A stretch of 64,000 bases of DNA from Nautilus pompilius (taxonomy: Eukaryota > Mollusca > Cephalopoda > Nautilida > Nautilidae), in NCBI GenBank assembly GCA_018389105.1, contig JACATO010001021.1, positions 62,001 to 126,000 on the forward strand, written 5' to 3'. The notes under the pieces were generated by a model. That model was not told the DNA's origin. It worked only from the letters and a program-made list of their open reading frames with translations, and searched no databases. The translations under genes were made by a program, and so were the position numbers. Below are positions 22,802 through 37,800 of this stretch, piece after piece; position 1 is the first letter of the stretch, and each line of letters begins with the position of its first letter.

Positions 22802-25800
22802 TTCTTGTATATATAATTCTTCCTTATCTTCCAAAATATATCTGTCACTCTTTACCTTCTTTGGAAAAATATTTATCCCTATTGATGGAAAAGCAGTTGA
22901 ACCACCAGCCTTGACATCATTCAGCTGAAATATTAAAAAAATACAAAAAGATTTTTTAGGTTTTATTGGATGTTCTACCAGATTGTACACCACCTTGGTA
23001 GCCTAAGAATGTAGCAGCATTAGAAAGTGACCTCGCCAAAAGTAATAATTATTGCTCTTTAATTCCACGAAGAAACTTCCTTTATCTCAATAGCAGACAT
23101 ATATATATATATATATAGTAAGTAAAGTTAAAACCTTTTAACGAGAAAGGCTCTATTTCATCAGGACTGACTGAATATTCGTAACTAAATCCACTTCACA
23201 GCTTCACAGAGATTCAGCCAGCTCTAAATCTATGCATTTACGAATAGCACCATGGATGAACTAAAATAAGAAAAAGAAAACAAAAACAAACAATTTTAAT
23301 AATACTCGTGGGTTTTAAAATTCTTTTACAAGTTATTCGATTTACTTCTCCCACCTTAAGTGGAAACTACCTAATGCATAGTTTAAAAAAAACCCATTAC
23401 AGATGCTGGAATATCATACCAAAGTCATAGATCCATTTATGTTTTGCCTCTTTCTGTAATCCAATTCTATTTTGAGAAACTTCTTCTACTACTCAAATTG
23501 ATATATAATTACATACACAAAGGACAGGAAATTAAAAGTTAATGCAAGGTTTCTAAAGTATTTGTTTACTAGAAGCAGGCATGCCCACTATTATCAACTA
23601 CTTTGCTGATGTTGCTTCTCTCTTGTATTAGCTGCTTATAGCTATGCTCAGTAGTAGCAGAAGGTTGTCATAGAAACTAACAGGAAAGATAGAGATCTCA
23701 TTTATGCATAAATAGTTAATGTCAAAGCTTTCAGCTTTCTTCACCCCCTTTTTTTTTTTAGAAAAATGGCACAACTTACGTAAAACATGAATGTAGCAAT
23801 CCTGTCTCCATTTTGCAGGGGTGCCTCATCGTCTCCCTGAGGATATCAACATGTTAATATATTCTAGTTTACAGTTTCAAAAAAACATTCTTGTGAAAAA
23901 TTAGATGGGGAGGTAGGGGAGAAAAAAGGAAATAAATGAAAGAATCTGCCATCAAAACTCCTCTTTTTTTTTCACTAACCAGCCCCTTTTAAAAAAAATG
24001 ATAGGTTGTTTTTAACGATGTCAAACATAAAGCAATTTTCACTATATATTGAGTTTTGTCTTTAACAGAAATTTTCAGGTGTTTTTAAATATTATGCTTA
24101 GGCCTGGAAATTAAAAGAAATCAATAAGGCTGTCTGTCTGCTATGTTATCCTTATCATCACCATCAGGTTTCCTCCACCAGTGGTCGTCTGGCCAGTCAA
24201 CGACACAGACTCTAAGTAAATCTCTAAGCCATTATGGTGATGTGTTCTGGGTGGGTGATCTCTACGAAACCACAGATTGCTATCTTGGAAGACTTTAAGA
24301 ACAGAGCTGGCTGCCAGAAGGGGAAGGGTTACAGTAATTTAGAACAAGACTTGAATGGAGGACGAAGGCTACAAAAGTTTTGGTTGTTTTTTACTTTATA
24401 AGCCAAGAAACACAAATTCCTCTGTGGCAGAAATAAAAGAGAGAGACGAAAATAACAAGACCAGACTTTTAGAATCTTCCTCGGTACGCATGCTTGGTTC
24501 AGAGCAGGAGCAAGAAAGAGAGACGCTGTAGATGTATTCACCTGCAATGGAACACTGTCTTGAAAATAGTCAAAATGTGCTGCAAAGTGGCCTGCGATGC
24601 CGTAGTTGGCCACCTGGAAAAAAAGAAAATTCTTGTTATCTAAAAATAAAATAGACGCATAGTTTCATACGGTTGTACACCTTACATCATAATAACAAAA
24701 ATCAGGGTTATTGAGTTTTGTTAGCAATGCAAATAGTATTGTCTGTGTATGTAGAAATATTTTAAATTTTGTTAACATCCCCTAATAAAATATTTTATGA
24801 AGTGTTTTCGGAAGCAAGAGAAGTTTCTAACTTTTGAAATTTTAAAATTTATTTGGGAATGAATGTGTGACAGCAATCAGTGAACATCTGTTGTGTTTTC
24901 CAATTTACGTACAATTCATGCAAACCTTATTTGTAGACTACATAGAAAGTTGTATTCTCACTGCATTTCAATAAAAATTACTAGAAGCTTTAATTTTACT
25001 GATGCTTACACATTCTCTTTGTTCAGATGCTTCACTATTCAATTAGTACATCTAACATGATGCTGTTTAAGTCAGCTGAGAGTCAAGTTGGAAAAAAATA
25101 CTGTTTTTTTAATGATAAATTCATATTTTTTTTTTTATAAAGAGCTGATGTCAAAATTTCATATCAACTTGATCATCCATCATATCTAATTTTGAAATTA
25201 AAAAAAGAAGATTTAAGGAAAAAGAAGAAAAAAAAAATAATGCATCGTTTTGCTTGTTAGAAAATGGCTAAACATTACTTGAATTGTTTTACCTGTAGCT
25301 AAAAGCATCCTTTTTGCAATGTCTGCAAGTCATGTACGCTTACCTGTAGCATCTCTGCATATGTCAGGTCCAACTGTGTAATACTTTTTATTCTGGAATC
25401 TAATTTTTCACTCAGTGGGTGGCCATCGAATAACCAGGCTCTGAAAAATAACAGTACAGTTTGTAGTGAGTAAATGTGCAGTATTTCTGATATTTCTGAT
25501 ATCTTGCAATTTTATTTTTTTTAAATATTAGATATTGCAGATGTAACATATATTATATTATACTGTATGCAAAATGGTAAGATTTGTTAAAATATCTTGT
25601 TTATGTGTGCCCATTTGTGGGTTCACAAGTTCACGAAGAATGTAGGGTAAGGAGAACTAAATTGTATATACTATTTATTCAGTTATTTATTTGTCTCCCC
25701 TTGAACTGAGCTACTAACAAATGTACAAGTTCTGTGGGAAAATTTTCTGTTTTTTTTTGTTAGAACCCAAATATTTTTCATAAGACTTGATGAACCTTAG

Positions 25801-28800
25801 AATGAAGTAAGTAAGATTTAGGAAAGTCCAGTTTTTATTGCCTTACTGGAATATTTCTGTAGGTTTTTTAAAATTAATATTGTGCTGATGGAATGTAAAT
25901 AATTCAGAAAATGATTATTCAAATTAACAGTAAAAATAAATCAGATCTTGCTACCTTGGTAACCAGAAAACTGCTGAACGGAATTCATTGGCAACAGTGA
26001 CGTACATCTGATACATATTTTCAAGTGTTTGTGCATTTGTTTGTTACTCTTTCATAGCCAAACTGTAGCACATAAAGGTCCCAAATTTTGGGTGCAGGTT
26101 CTCCAGAATCTGGACAAGGGTTTAAGCTAGGCCATTTGGAGGACATCAAAGGCTCCTTTTCAAAAGCCTAATAGATTATGCTTAGTTGACTGCATTCATT
26201 CAAAATAGGTGACCTAGAAGCCTGATATTATAAGGATGGTACCTCAGGATTAAAGGAAGAATTCAAGGGTAACAGAGCCTGGCCTCAAAAGCAAACAAAG
26301 GCTCACTTATGGAGGTTCATTGTTACTACAACAACTTCACCTATTAATTCAACTCAGAAGTTACCCAAGATTTCAGTATTTTCACAGTGGGCCTTGAGGG
26401 CCATTTGAAAGCCATCAACAGCAGGTTTTGATATCACACAAAAAGTATAACTTTGAAAACTAAGAACAAAAGTTAATTTAGTAGTTTGCTGCAGGTGTGT
26501 TATCATCTTATAAGCCAGCCCCTTATTGGTCAGGTACCTATTCAGATTCCTAAAAAAGGTCAGCTGAAACATAACAATTTAGTGAATGATTCTTTGCCAT
26601 CATTTTCTATCAATGCTGCTTTGATTTGTCTGGCATTTCCAAGGTGCAAGAATCATTTTTTAAAGTTAGTATTATGCTGCAACCTCTGTAACCATGCAGA
26701 ATGACACTTTTCTATAACTTGATCATGAATAACTCCTCTTTAAGGATTCTGCTTGTAAGACAAAGTGCTTTAACCATCTAATGAAGGAATTTATGCTTCT
26801 CCTATCACCTTCAAAAGTTTGAAAACATTTCAAACGCCACATTTTGCTCAGGTTATTCTGCATTTTATTCACAGTTGTGCAAACCCCACTCTGTTTCAGA
26901 CAGAATTTTAAACATCATCAAACTCTTATTCTTGTGAGGTAGAACTTGTACAGAAACACCCACCCACACCCCATCTATGTCGTCACTAACATATGGAAGA
27001 AATATACAGTTTCAAGCTCTTCCACAAGTTCTCTCTTTTCTAACCAGACTTGTTGTATCGCCATCAGATTGGTTTACGGCTGGTACATCAGTTTTCATCA
27101 CCATGTTGGAAAAAAGACAACAAGAAGAGTCTTACTGCCAAAGTAATATTAACTTCATAAATGAAATAGAAGCACAAAAACATAAATTACATGCAAAATT
27201 GAGCCTTGATCAAGGGAACGCAACCCAACATAAAAATGTACATGTGAAATACAACTGACAGATTTTATATTAAATAATGGTAAAAAAAAACAATACAAAA
27301 TATCTTCAAAATTTGATTTCAAAAAATCTGAATTTTTAAAATATATATACTTTTTTAATTTAAAGAACAAAATAAAAATTAAGCTTGGTTTATGAAACTC
27401 ACACTTGGCTGGTTCTGTAGTCGCCGTATAGAAGATATTTTTGGTAATTTTTCACTTGTGCTCTTTCCAACTGAGCAAAGAAAATAAAAAAAGAAGAAAG
27501 AATATATTCAAACTGCTTTCAGTAGAGGAACTGCTGTGAGCTTCCTTAACTAGCATTTGGGGCAAGTCTGTAACAGTTTTGAGATCCAAGAAAATGTAAA
27601 TTTACAGATAATGCATACATTTCCATTATGAACTTCAGCCAAAATACTTTTACCTAGAAACACATGAAGACAATTTTTCTGAAAGGATTTAATATAAAAG
27701 CAAAAATACAGTATTGCAACTCTACTTTTCTTCAATGACTCTTAGGAGACACACAAGGGGGAGTTACTCTTATATGACTCTGTTGTTTACTTAAAATGTA
27801 GAAAAACTGCAAATTCTGACTCCATGTATAACTGGGGAGAGGGTTGTGGTTGGCCAAAATTGTATATTTTAGACCTTACTTTGGGTGTTGCAAACTCTTT
27901 TGCAATTTTGATTTCTCTGTCAGAAATCACATCATGATACATAACAATCCAAGGTTTCAGGTGAATTTCCTCCTCTTTAACTGGGGCCAGTTTCAGAAAC
28001 GGATTTCCATGGCTAATGTAGCGACATTTCAATTTGTGAGTGTTCCTTGGTTTCTGAAATAAACAAAAAATAGATTTCATCAGAAAATAAATGGACACAT
28101 TTTTCCATTGCTGCAGTGTTGGGAAAGGAGTCCTCATTTGTTATGAATGCCATGAATCAAGATGTTTGCATGGGATGCAAAAGTTGCAGTGGTTTTATTT
28201 TAAAACTGTATGTAATAGGTTGTCATTAAAATATTTAGAAATCTTTTCCATTTAAAATATCATTCAGTCTCATTTTTTGTAAATGTTAGTTGCTACTCAA
28301 TTATTTAAAAAATTATTTCCTAAGTATCATTTGGTGCAAAACAGTCACTAAATGCTTAACTCTTCCAGGGCTACAGCATCAGTAATTTCTAATTAAATAT
28401 TTTAATGAAGCTATCAGTTATAGCCTCATCTATAATGTATCACATGATGTTGATTATAGCCGCATCTATAACATAATCACATGCAATCAATTACAGACTT
28501 ATCTATAACATATCACATGATGTCGATTACAGCCCCATCTATAACATATCGATGTCGATTATAGCCTCATCTATAACGTATAAGATGATGTCGATTATAA
28601 CCTCATCTATAACATATAAGATGATGTTGATTATAGCCTTATCTATAACAATCATATGACATCAATTACAGACTTATCTATAACGCATCACGTGATGTCG
28701 ATTATAGCCTTATCTATAACATAATGACATGACATCAATTACATATTTATCTATAACGTATCATGTGATGTCTATTATCACCTCATCTATACATTTAATT

Positions 28801-31800
28801 AGGAATTACTGGCATTGTAACAACTAGCAGCAGGGGTCTTACCTGCATCATATAATTTACTTTGTATTGTCACTTTAAATACATAATATATGGAAATGTT
28901 TTCTTTTTATACATTTTAGTAAAATTGAAAAAAAAAAACAATAAAGTGTACACAGATCTTATTATGTGTTAATAAATAATCCAGACCTTTGCTGAAAATT
29001 ATGACGAGTTTTAATAAAGAATATTTTCCAGAACAATATAATTATGATAATATTACTATTTCTCATCAAATATATTATATTTGACTGATAGTTTAATATC
29101 TTTTCTTGTAAGTTTAATTGAAAGGAAGAATTAAAGTACAGTATTATTCAAATTTAAAGCACCATTTATTAAGATGAGCCAACTCTCTTAATAAAAATAT
29201 GATATGAGACTGAAGATATGTCTACAAAAAAAGGGTAGAAAATACACTTAAAAAGCGAGAAATCATACTTGAACCTGATGTAAACATGTGCGGAAAATAT
29301 GACTCTTTTTTTCATTATAAATTATTGTACTGGAAGATTATTAAAATTTTTAAAATAATGTACTGTAATGACAGGGGAGGCTAGAAATAGTTGTTGCAGC
29401 ACCCATAATTTCTAATTGTATGTACAGATAAACTATAATTAACATCATATGCTTACCCTTTGATCTAAGGTCAAAGTAAATGACATTGATTATAGCTTGT
29501 CTATACAGTATATTTAATTAGGAATTATGGGTGCTGCAACAACTATTTCTAGTCTCCTTTGTATTTCATATTTGGATCACTTACATGCATGCTTATTCCT
29601 TGACATATCCTTTCATTAACATTTATTCTTAGTGATGTAATAATATTAGCTTCTCTCTTGTTTTTAAAGGGAACTTCTTTACTGTAACTATAGTTACTTA
29701 ATTTCATTTCTTTATGGATGATTTTCTCAAAGTATGCTTTGTTTTTCTTAACTCGTTGGTGATTTGGATCTGTGGAAGAAAAGATGCCAGTAATTTTGTG
29801 AAGCAAATATCAACAAATGAATCTATGGTATTTATATAATTTTATATAACATAACACAGTAGTCCAATGATTGATTAGTATACTTGACTGCTAAGGACCT
29901 GAGTTTGTTTCCTAGTCAGGAATGGATGACTTGGTTTCTTCTTGTTCTTCTCCAGCTAGCATCATAGGTTTTCTCCAGTCTCTGGTTTTCTCCCACATCA
30001 AAGAAAAATTATCTTTAGATTTTTATAAATCTTTAAGTAATTTCAAATAAAAAGTTTTTCAAAAGAGAAATCTATGAATGTTCATCATATCCAATTCTGG
30101 GACCATGGAACCAGTGCCCGATATGTAATTTAAAAGAATGAAGTCTCCTGATGTGTAGACTTTGAATTTGCTGAAATTCTAAACATTTAAAACACTAAAA
30201 AAAAAATTCACTAACAATAATTTATTTCTATTATGTAAGATAATGTGTATACATTAATTATACATGCAAAAAGTATACATTGAACTCCAAAATACAATAA
30301 CAAAGGAAAAATTAAAAGACAGAAATTAATGCTCTGTGTGTAACCTTCTCTTTTTTTGACGATGCTAAGTTCTACCTGGCATGGAGAACTTGTAAACTGG
30401 TTTTAAATGAAACTTTGAGAACAAACAAATATATATATATTCTGATATTATACACGCATCACCACCATATTTTATTCTTTCCCTACTGCAAATAGCCATC
30501 CATTTGTCACTACTTTTGGAACTCTTTGTGAATAGTATTTGTACAAGGAGATACAAAACTAAACAGTAGCAACTTTCTTTTTCCATTTTTTTGTACGGGG
30601 CTTTTGCCATATCAATCTGTCTATCCCCATAAAATGAATGCAACTGACTGAAATTTATGTATTTTAGATGTGGTTATTTATGTTTAATGTCTAAGTGGGC
30701 GGATAACCAATGCACACTGTCATTGTAGTGAAAACGGACATCTCCTGTGATATTTCTCCGTTTATCCAAGGTCACGTGTAGGCCATTCAGATTGGCCAGA
30801 GTCTTGCCAAAGACCTCAACATTTATCCTGGATCTGAGACCACTATCATCACAAAGTCTGCTGAGGCAAATGCTACTGAATGCTACTGCTATGGCAAAGT
30901 GATGTAGAAAGCAGAACAACCTGGCATCACTCTCTGCCCTTTGTATTGGCTAGGTCAAGTAGGGAGGCTGGAGTGTTATGATATGGACTGCTCTCTTGGC
31001 TTGAAAGATAGAATTGGTGTTTGTCAAAGGATGTCTCAATTCTGCTGGCTATGTTGCTATTTTAAAGACATTTTATATTATTGTAACAACACCACATTGA
31101 GATTTGATGCCCACATTATTCAGGAGACATTCTGAAAGAGGGATCAAGACACATTCTTTTCTTGGTGCTCCAGTGCTTTGATATTAATCTGATTGGGAAC
31201 TTGTGGAAACAGTAGATCATCAGCTAAGAGTAACTCATCCATATTTTGCCAATATGATAAAATTTAAGAAATTTTTGACACAGACATAAGGGAAAACTAA
31301 AACTGACTATGATAACAAAATTATTTAGCTCATTGCCAAAATACAGTAGAAGGTTTTCATGCTGTAAAAGCTCCAAGTGATAATGTAAAGAATTTCACTC
31401 AGTTGCTTGTCATTATTTTCCATTTTCTGCAAAAAACCAACACATTGTAATCAGGGCTGGATTTAGACCTTGAGGGGGCCCGGGACATTTCAGGTTTGGG
31501 GGCCCCCTCAACATAGAAATTAAATTACGTGACAAATAAAAAAATGAATGGCAAACTGCATTTCTTTGAAAAAAATATAGGTTAGGTTCCGTAGAAGACA
31601 TCTGATTTTATTTTCCCCAATTTTATTGACTGTAAGAATAACTTTGACTACAATTTTCAGTTTGTAATATAGGCCATAGTGATATAAATTAATGGTGATC
31701 AAATAAGGTATGAAGTGTTGTGGTGCCTCTATTTCTTTAAATTATGCACATCACTGCAAAGTTTTTCTTTTTTGTAATATTGCTGTATACGATATTATTG

Positions 31801-34800
31801 TATTCATATTAAATAACAGCTGAGCCAAAGAATAATAAAGTTCAGTTTTCCATGTTTCTATTCACGATCAGCAACAAAAGTTTAAAATGAATCACACTCA
31901 ATAAAAATGCATAACAATATATGAGAGCAAGTCAAAAACAGGTTCCTGGCAAATACGCTTTTGAAGTCATTAGACTTGGATAAGTAAATTTCTTGCATAA
32001 ACTTTCCAGCCTGCAGCAAATCATACATTACATAGGTAATTGGAACTGGCAAGTCATACATCACATTTATGCATCACACTACAATATCTACAAAAAGTCT
32101 TTCTTTCTACACTTAGCATCTGCAAAATCTTTAACTAACTCATCAAACTGTATCATTTTGAGGACACTGCTCTCAACATCCAGTAGGCACAAAGCACTTA
32201 GTCTTTCATGGGTCATCGTGGTTCTCAGATAATTCTTTATCAGTGCCAATTTGCTGAACGACCTTTCTTCCAAACAACTAGTGACCATCATGCTCAAATA
32301 TATTCTAAGGGCTACAGTAACACCTGGAAAGGTATCAGCAAGCCCTTCATCATATAGTAAAACCACCTGTTGAGATGGAGTGAGACATAAACTGAGCTTG
32401 GCAAAGGCTGCAAACTGGGCAATTTCCTCAACAAACACTACTGAAATTTTGAGGGAAAGCACTGCTAAGTTTCTTAGCCTCAGTTTTTATCTTTGCATCA
32501 GGTAGACTGCATAAGTTGACTGTTACTTTGAACCCATCATACACTTCTTGGTATGCTACCCTGCATTGTTGTAAGGCAACAGACAAATGATCTAAAATTA
32601 CATTGAAAGTTTCACATCTGAATTTTTCTCTGGGAGAAAAAACAACTTCCTCTGAGAATGATGTTGGGTTTGCATCATATCACTTGTTTCTCTTTCTTGG
32701 CCTGCCTGTAGTTGATCTGTAGTCTGTTTTGCCGCAGAAGTTCCTGGCATCCAGTTCCAGCTCTTCATACCTATCTCAAAGTGATTTCAGAAACTTTTCC
32801 AGAGAATCAGTTAGATCCACCACCTCTTTCAGGTCAACATCAACACCTTGGAAAGCTTTACTTGTACTGTTGAACCATACAAGAATTATGTTCCAGATCT
32901 TTTTTAACAAATTACTTTTATTAGTATTTTCAAATGCTGACATGACAAAAGTAGTACAGTAATGAAACACAATTTAGAATGATTTCCACAATATTCCAGC
33001 TGCAGATATGTGAAGTGGTCAATCCTAAGAAAACCAAGTTTTAAAAAACTCACCTTTTTTAAATAAAAAAAGTAATAGTTTGAATTAATCATATGAATAA
33101 AACACCATACATTTAACAAATGTTTTTTAAAAGATATTCTTGCTATAAATTCAAACTACTCAGGACGTTCAAATTAAACACTAGGAAAAGATATAGCAAT
33201 GCTATTTTAACCAGGTTTCAGTTTAATATCCTTCATATAATTATGCGATAATGAGTGTTAAGATTTTCAAGAGCTCTAACTTAGACAGACTCCTAAAACA
33301 GCCTAGATCCAAATATGACCTCTTTTGACATTTTAATCTCCTGAATATTGCTTCCTGCCCAAAGTAAAGCACGAGATAGAGTTAAAAGTTTGCCAAAGAG
33401 CTCCATTTCCCCCCCTTGTCACTTCTAAACTGCAACAGTAAAAAGCCATGGTTTTATTTATTAATTATCATTTTATAACCGAAATTGATAAAATAATATT
33501 TAAAAAAATGAAAAAAAGAGAGACATCACAGTTAGTGCTCTTTTTTATCCTTCCAAAGACTTCATTAGATTTGCCCATCTGTGTGTTGATGCAGAAAAGA
33601 AGGTGTATAATCTCTGTATGAAGCCAAAATAACTAACAGCTTCAACACAGCAGCAGCCTGTCCTAGAAGATTCAATGAATGAGCAGCACAGGGAATAAAA
33701 ACTGCTGCTGAGTTCTTATTTTTAAGTCTGGTCTGCATTCCTGTGTAGCGACCGGACATATTGCTGGCATTGTCATAGGACTGTCCTCTGCAGTCTTCAA
33801 AATTAATACCTACTTTTTCTAGAAATTCTAACAGAGATGCAGCCAGCACTTCAGCCTTGTGAGAGCCAGTCTGCATGAAAGTTAAAAATCTTTCTACCAG
33901 CTTCCCAGAAACGACATTTCGCACAATGACTGTTAGCTGGTCAACATGAGCCAGGTCTGGTGTTGAATCAACTGAAACTGAGAAGTACTTGGCAGTTTTA
34001 AGTTCTGTCACCATGCAGAACAATTTCCTCATAGATTGTTGGTGATAAATATGACTGCTTACCACTTCCAGGATTGCCAGATTCTTTAAGGTGTCCCATC
34101 AGAAATGGATAAAATTGTGCAATAAGTTTCATAATTCCTTAAAAGTTCCCATTATGCTTCGATCCTATGATCTCTTCACTACCCCTAAATGCCAGGCCTC
34201 TCTCAGCTAAAAAGATTGTCACTGCCACAACACAGCGCAATACTTCAGTCCAGTATTTCTTGTTTTCGTGCATTTGTTTTTCAAACTGCCTGTCAATATG
34301 AGAAGAGTCCTTACATCGAAGATTAAGCTTTAGCACAGAATCTCTGTGACCTTGGGTTTTTTCATGAATTTTCATTTTTTCTGCTTATTTCCAATCATTA
34401 AAGCCATCCTTGCTGGAAAACCTGTCACATCCGCTGGACATCAGAGTACAATAAAAGCAATAAACAGCACCCTTTGATTGGCTGTACAGGAGCCACTTTC
34501 TCAATTGTCATGAATAGAATAAAACATGGAATTCTTGAAATGACGACAATGCCTGTCCAGTTTGCCTTGACCTGATTGATAATAGCATCCAGATTCTGGG
34601 TAGGAGTTGGGGTCATTTTTGTTTTGACATATGATGGCTGTTGACCAAAAGGACATATGCTTTTCTCTGACAGGAAACCACATGGCTGGGTCTGAATCAC
34701 ATGGTGGAGCTTCACTGTCCATGTCTACAGAAGTATCTGTAGAATGTGGATGTGGTGATTCATCACCTTCACTATCTTGAGTTGATATGTTATTTTCATT

Positions 34801-37800
34801 TTCTGCAGATGTACTTGAGAAACATCATCTGGTACTGGTTCTTCATTATTAGCTTTTATGTATTCCACTATTGAATGAGAGAAAAATTCTGTAAGGTGTT
34901 TTGTCTTTTCCAAGACCACAGCATTTCTTTCACTTGATTCTTTGGAAATCTTTCTCTTCTGAGCTCCTGACTGCTGAATTTTCCATGGCATACTGGGTCT
35001 TCTGAAAAAACAAAACAAATGCAGCCTGTCATCTCAGACTCATCTGCTAACACTCACAGACATGGTATCTAATCGAAATAAGAAAAAAACGTGACATCTA
35101 ACCCCAATGAAGAAACAAATATTCAGATTTCTTGATGTTAAAGAAAGAAATAATAATGACATAATGTTAATAATATGTATCCTTCTCTGGCCATCTTTTC
35201 TTAGAGGCAGGCAGAGTGTGTAATATGAAAAATGTCTTTTAAAGTGACTGGCAAAATTAACAATAAAACTAACCCTAATTGACAAAAGATCTTATTATAG
35301 TGTGCAGGCTGCAGCACTCCCAGGTGCAGACAGTGGCAGAAGTAAGAAGGAGTGTAAAAAAAGAGGGGGGGGGCACTCGGGTGGGGGGGGGCACAGGTAA
35401 ATATGGGGGGGGCACCATAATATTTTACACACACACGTCAACAGACTAAACCAGAGAGTAGCTGCCTACCCACAGTACACCATCACTCTGTTCAGTCTTG
35501 CACACTTATTTAACACTCTTCCATTCTTATCATTCACGAACCCAAATTTTGGCATAGTGTCACCAGCATAATTACATTCCTGTCCTCCACATACCCAGAA
35601 TCCCACTTAACCAGTACCCACACATGTGCACGGCATCAACTGATCTTTATAGCCTAGCCATGACGGATGCTAAATTAGGAGTTTCCTAATTTATCGACCT
35701 CTTCGAGCATTAATAATTTAATATACGTTATACCAGATTACCAATACCATATATTTATGATACATCCATATACAAGCTACAGTATAAGAAAGATAATTTG
35801 CAAAGATTACACTTACCTGTAGTCTGCAGTGTTACTGAGTCAGAGGTCTGGTTCCTGGACTGTCTGGCAACCGTACATGTAGCAGACATGATGATCTCAC
35901 TCATCCCAGATCACGTAGGCAAAATACAAATGTTCAGACTACAGTTTTGATTTTGGATCACAATAAAACAATAACCATGCTTCGTGTATGTTAATCTTAT
36001 ATTACAATAATTACATAGATGTTAATTAAATGTCTGTTACCTTACCTACATTTTTTGCATCATCATCATGGTATTATAGATCCATTTATGATTATAATTT
36101 TTAGATTAACACTGTTTGCTAATTTTTCTCAGTATGTTACTGTTACCAATTTATGAAGTTATTCAAAGGAAGGGTAATTGCCCCCTTTGCCCCCTTATAA
36201 ATCCGGTCCTAATTGTAATAACTGTAGATGGACAATGTTTATTATAATGAAATGTTTACGGTCATTTTCATGCTGAACTATGAAGCCCAGACAAATTAGG
36301 TTAGAGAGACTGGGTATGTGTGATGCATAATGACTTACTTCTATTTCTTAATGTCTATTCCTTCTCCAATTTTAATTAATTAACTAACTTTACTGATAGA
36401 TATATCACCTGAAATTAAAATGCACCTTTTCTATTGTTTATTGTCTTATTTCCATACTGGATCATGCATCTTTAACAAAATGTCTCTTCTTTTTAAACTT
36501 TGATTCCTTTTCCAATCTTTGATGTTCTAATTATTGTATTTTTTCTGCTCATGTCTATCTTTCTTTGTTGTTTTTTTGTCATAGAATGGCTTCCTAGCAA
36601 CTATTATCATATTAAAAGCCTGCATCTTCAAAACCTGCAGTTCACTTAGAAGTTTTTATCTGCTTTTTATTCTGTATCTCAGTTTCAGCAATCTCGGATG
36701 ATTTTCCTCAGGTTTCGATTAGTCTTTCTTCTATCATCTGACTTACAGTAAAATATGCCTCATTCTAAATATTTCTTCATGACCTTTGAAATTGTATCTT
36801 TGGAAAATTGGAATTCTTTTGCAGCATTTATATTTAAAGGTTTCATTCCTTAAAGTAACTGATCGTTTACTCCTTCCTCTCTGAATAATTTTTGTTGGGA
36901 GCCACATTGGTGTATTTCCAGAAAGATTATTACAATTAATGTACATTGGTTATTGATGAATCGGACTGATTATTGTTTAAATAATTATTTTAGTGCTTGG
37001 AAACAATGTAACAAAAACAACATATGCAGTTTACCTTTAATAGTTTAAATGTCACCACAATTTTGCACTCTGATCAAAGGAACTTTGCATAGCAAAAGAA
37101 TGGAATGTGAAATATAGGCAATGTGGCTCAGTGCTGAGTGTGTTGGCTTCAGGACCTAAGAGTCCTGGGTTCAATTCCTACTGCTGGCACATTGTTGTGA
37201 CCCTTGAGCAAAGTACTTTACTGGCATTGCTCCAGTTGCTGCTGGGGAGTGACCTGTGCAGGCACTCAGACAAAGGAACCAAAGGTGGGGGATGCTCTAT
37301 AGCCATGACAGAGGCAAGTCTCCTATGACAAGGAAAAGTCAGAAGAATAAACCACTGCTGAAGACGGATGCACTGGGCCAGTGAACGCGTAACAACGGCA
37401 CAACACATCCCACTCATGAAATGAGCGATAGAAGAAGAATGTGAAATATGAATCACTTTGTTTTCTAATCCTTCCAATATTATTATTGATTTGACATTTA
37501 TTTACTAGATTTTCTGTGTGTAAGCATCATGCAGACATGATCTTTTCTGTTGTGTGTTGGTGAATGTTCTGATCTGTGCTTTATACTTTTTATGGTTAAT
37601 TATGCCTTTAAATTGAAAAATTAATAGATTTGGTCAGGTGTAATTGGGTTACTGCAAACCTCATGTCAGAAAATAAAAAAAAACAACTAAGACAACTGAA
37701 AGTCAGGGTTAAACTGTGAATTTCTATGTAAACAGCAGTCAGTTGTCCTTTGCTGTTTGTTGAATGACTAAGAGTATACACACAGTGATGATAGCTTAAA

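Noticed and set aside
22539-22993. Open frames rich in Ser-Leu or Arg-Glu repeats
   Set aside because: They read through the (CT)n tract of gene 2 intron 12 and across exons 12 and 13 in shadow frames.
28419-28797. CRISPR-like regular repeat
   Set aside because: The units are contiguous and imperfect with no unique spacers, and lie in a eukaryotic intron inside MITE termini.
30365-30919. Minus-strand frames of 81 and 92 codons as a gene
   Set aside because: No family motif; they adjoin a plus-strand Tc1-like remnant and are probably repeat-derived.
37116-37200. A genuine tRNA gene
   Set aside because: A- and B-box-like segments are present but it continues into a SINE body with flanking duplication, and no proper acceptor stem was seen.
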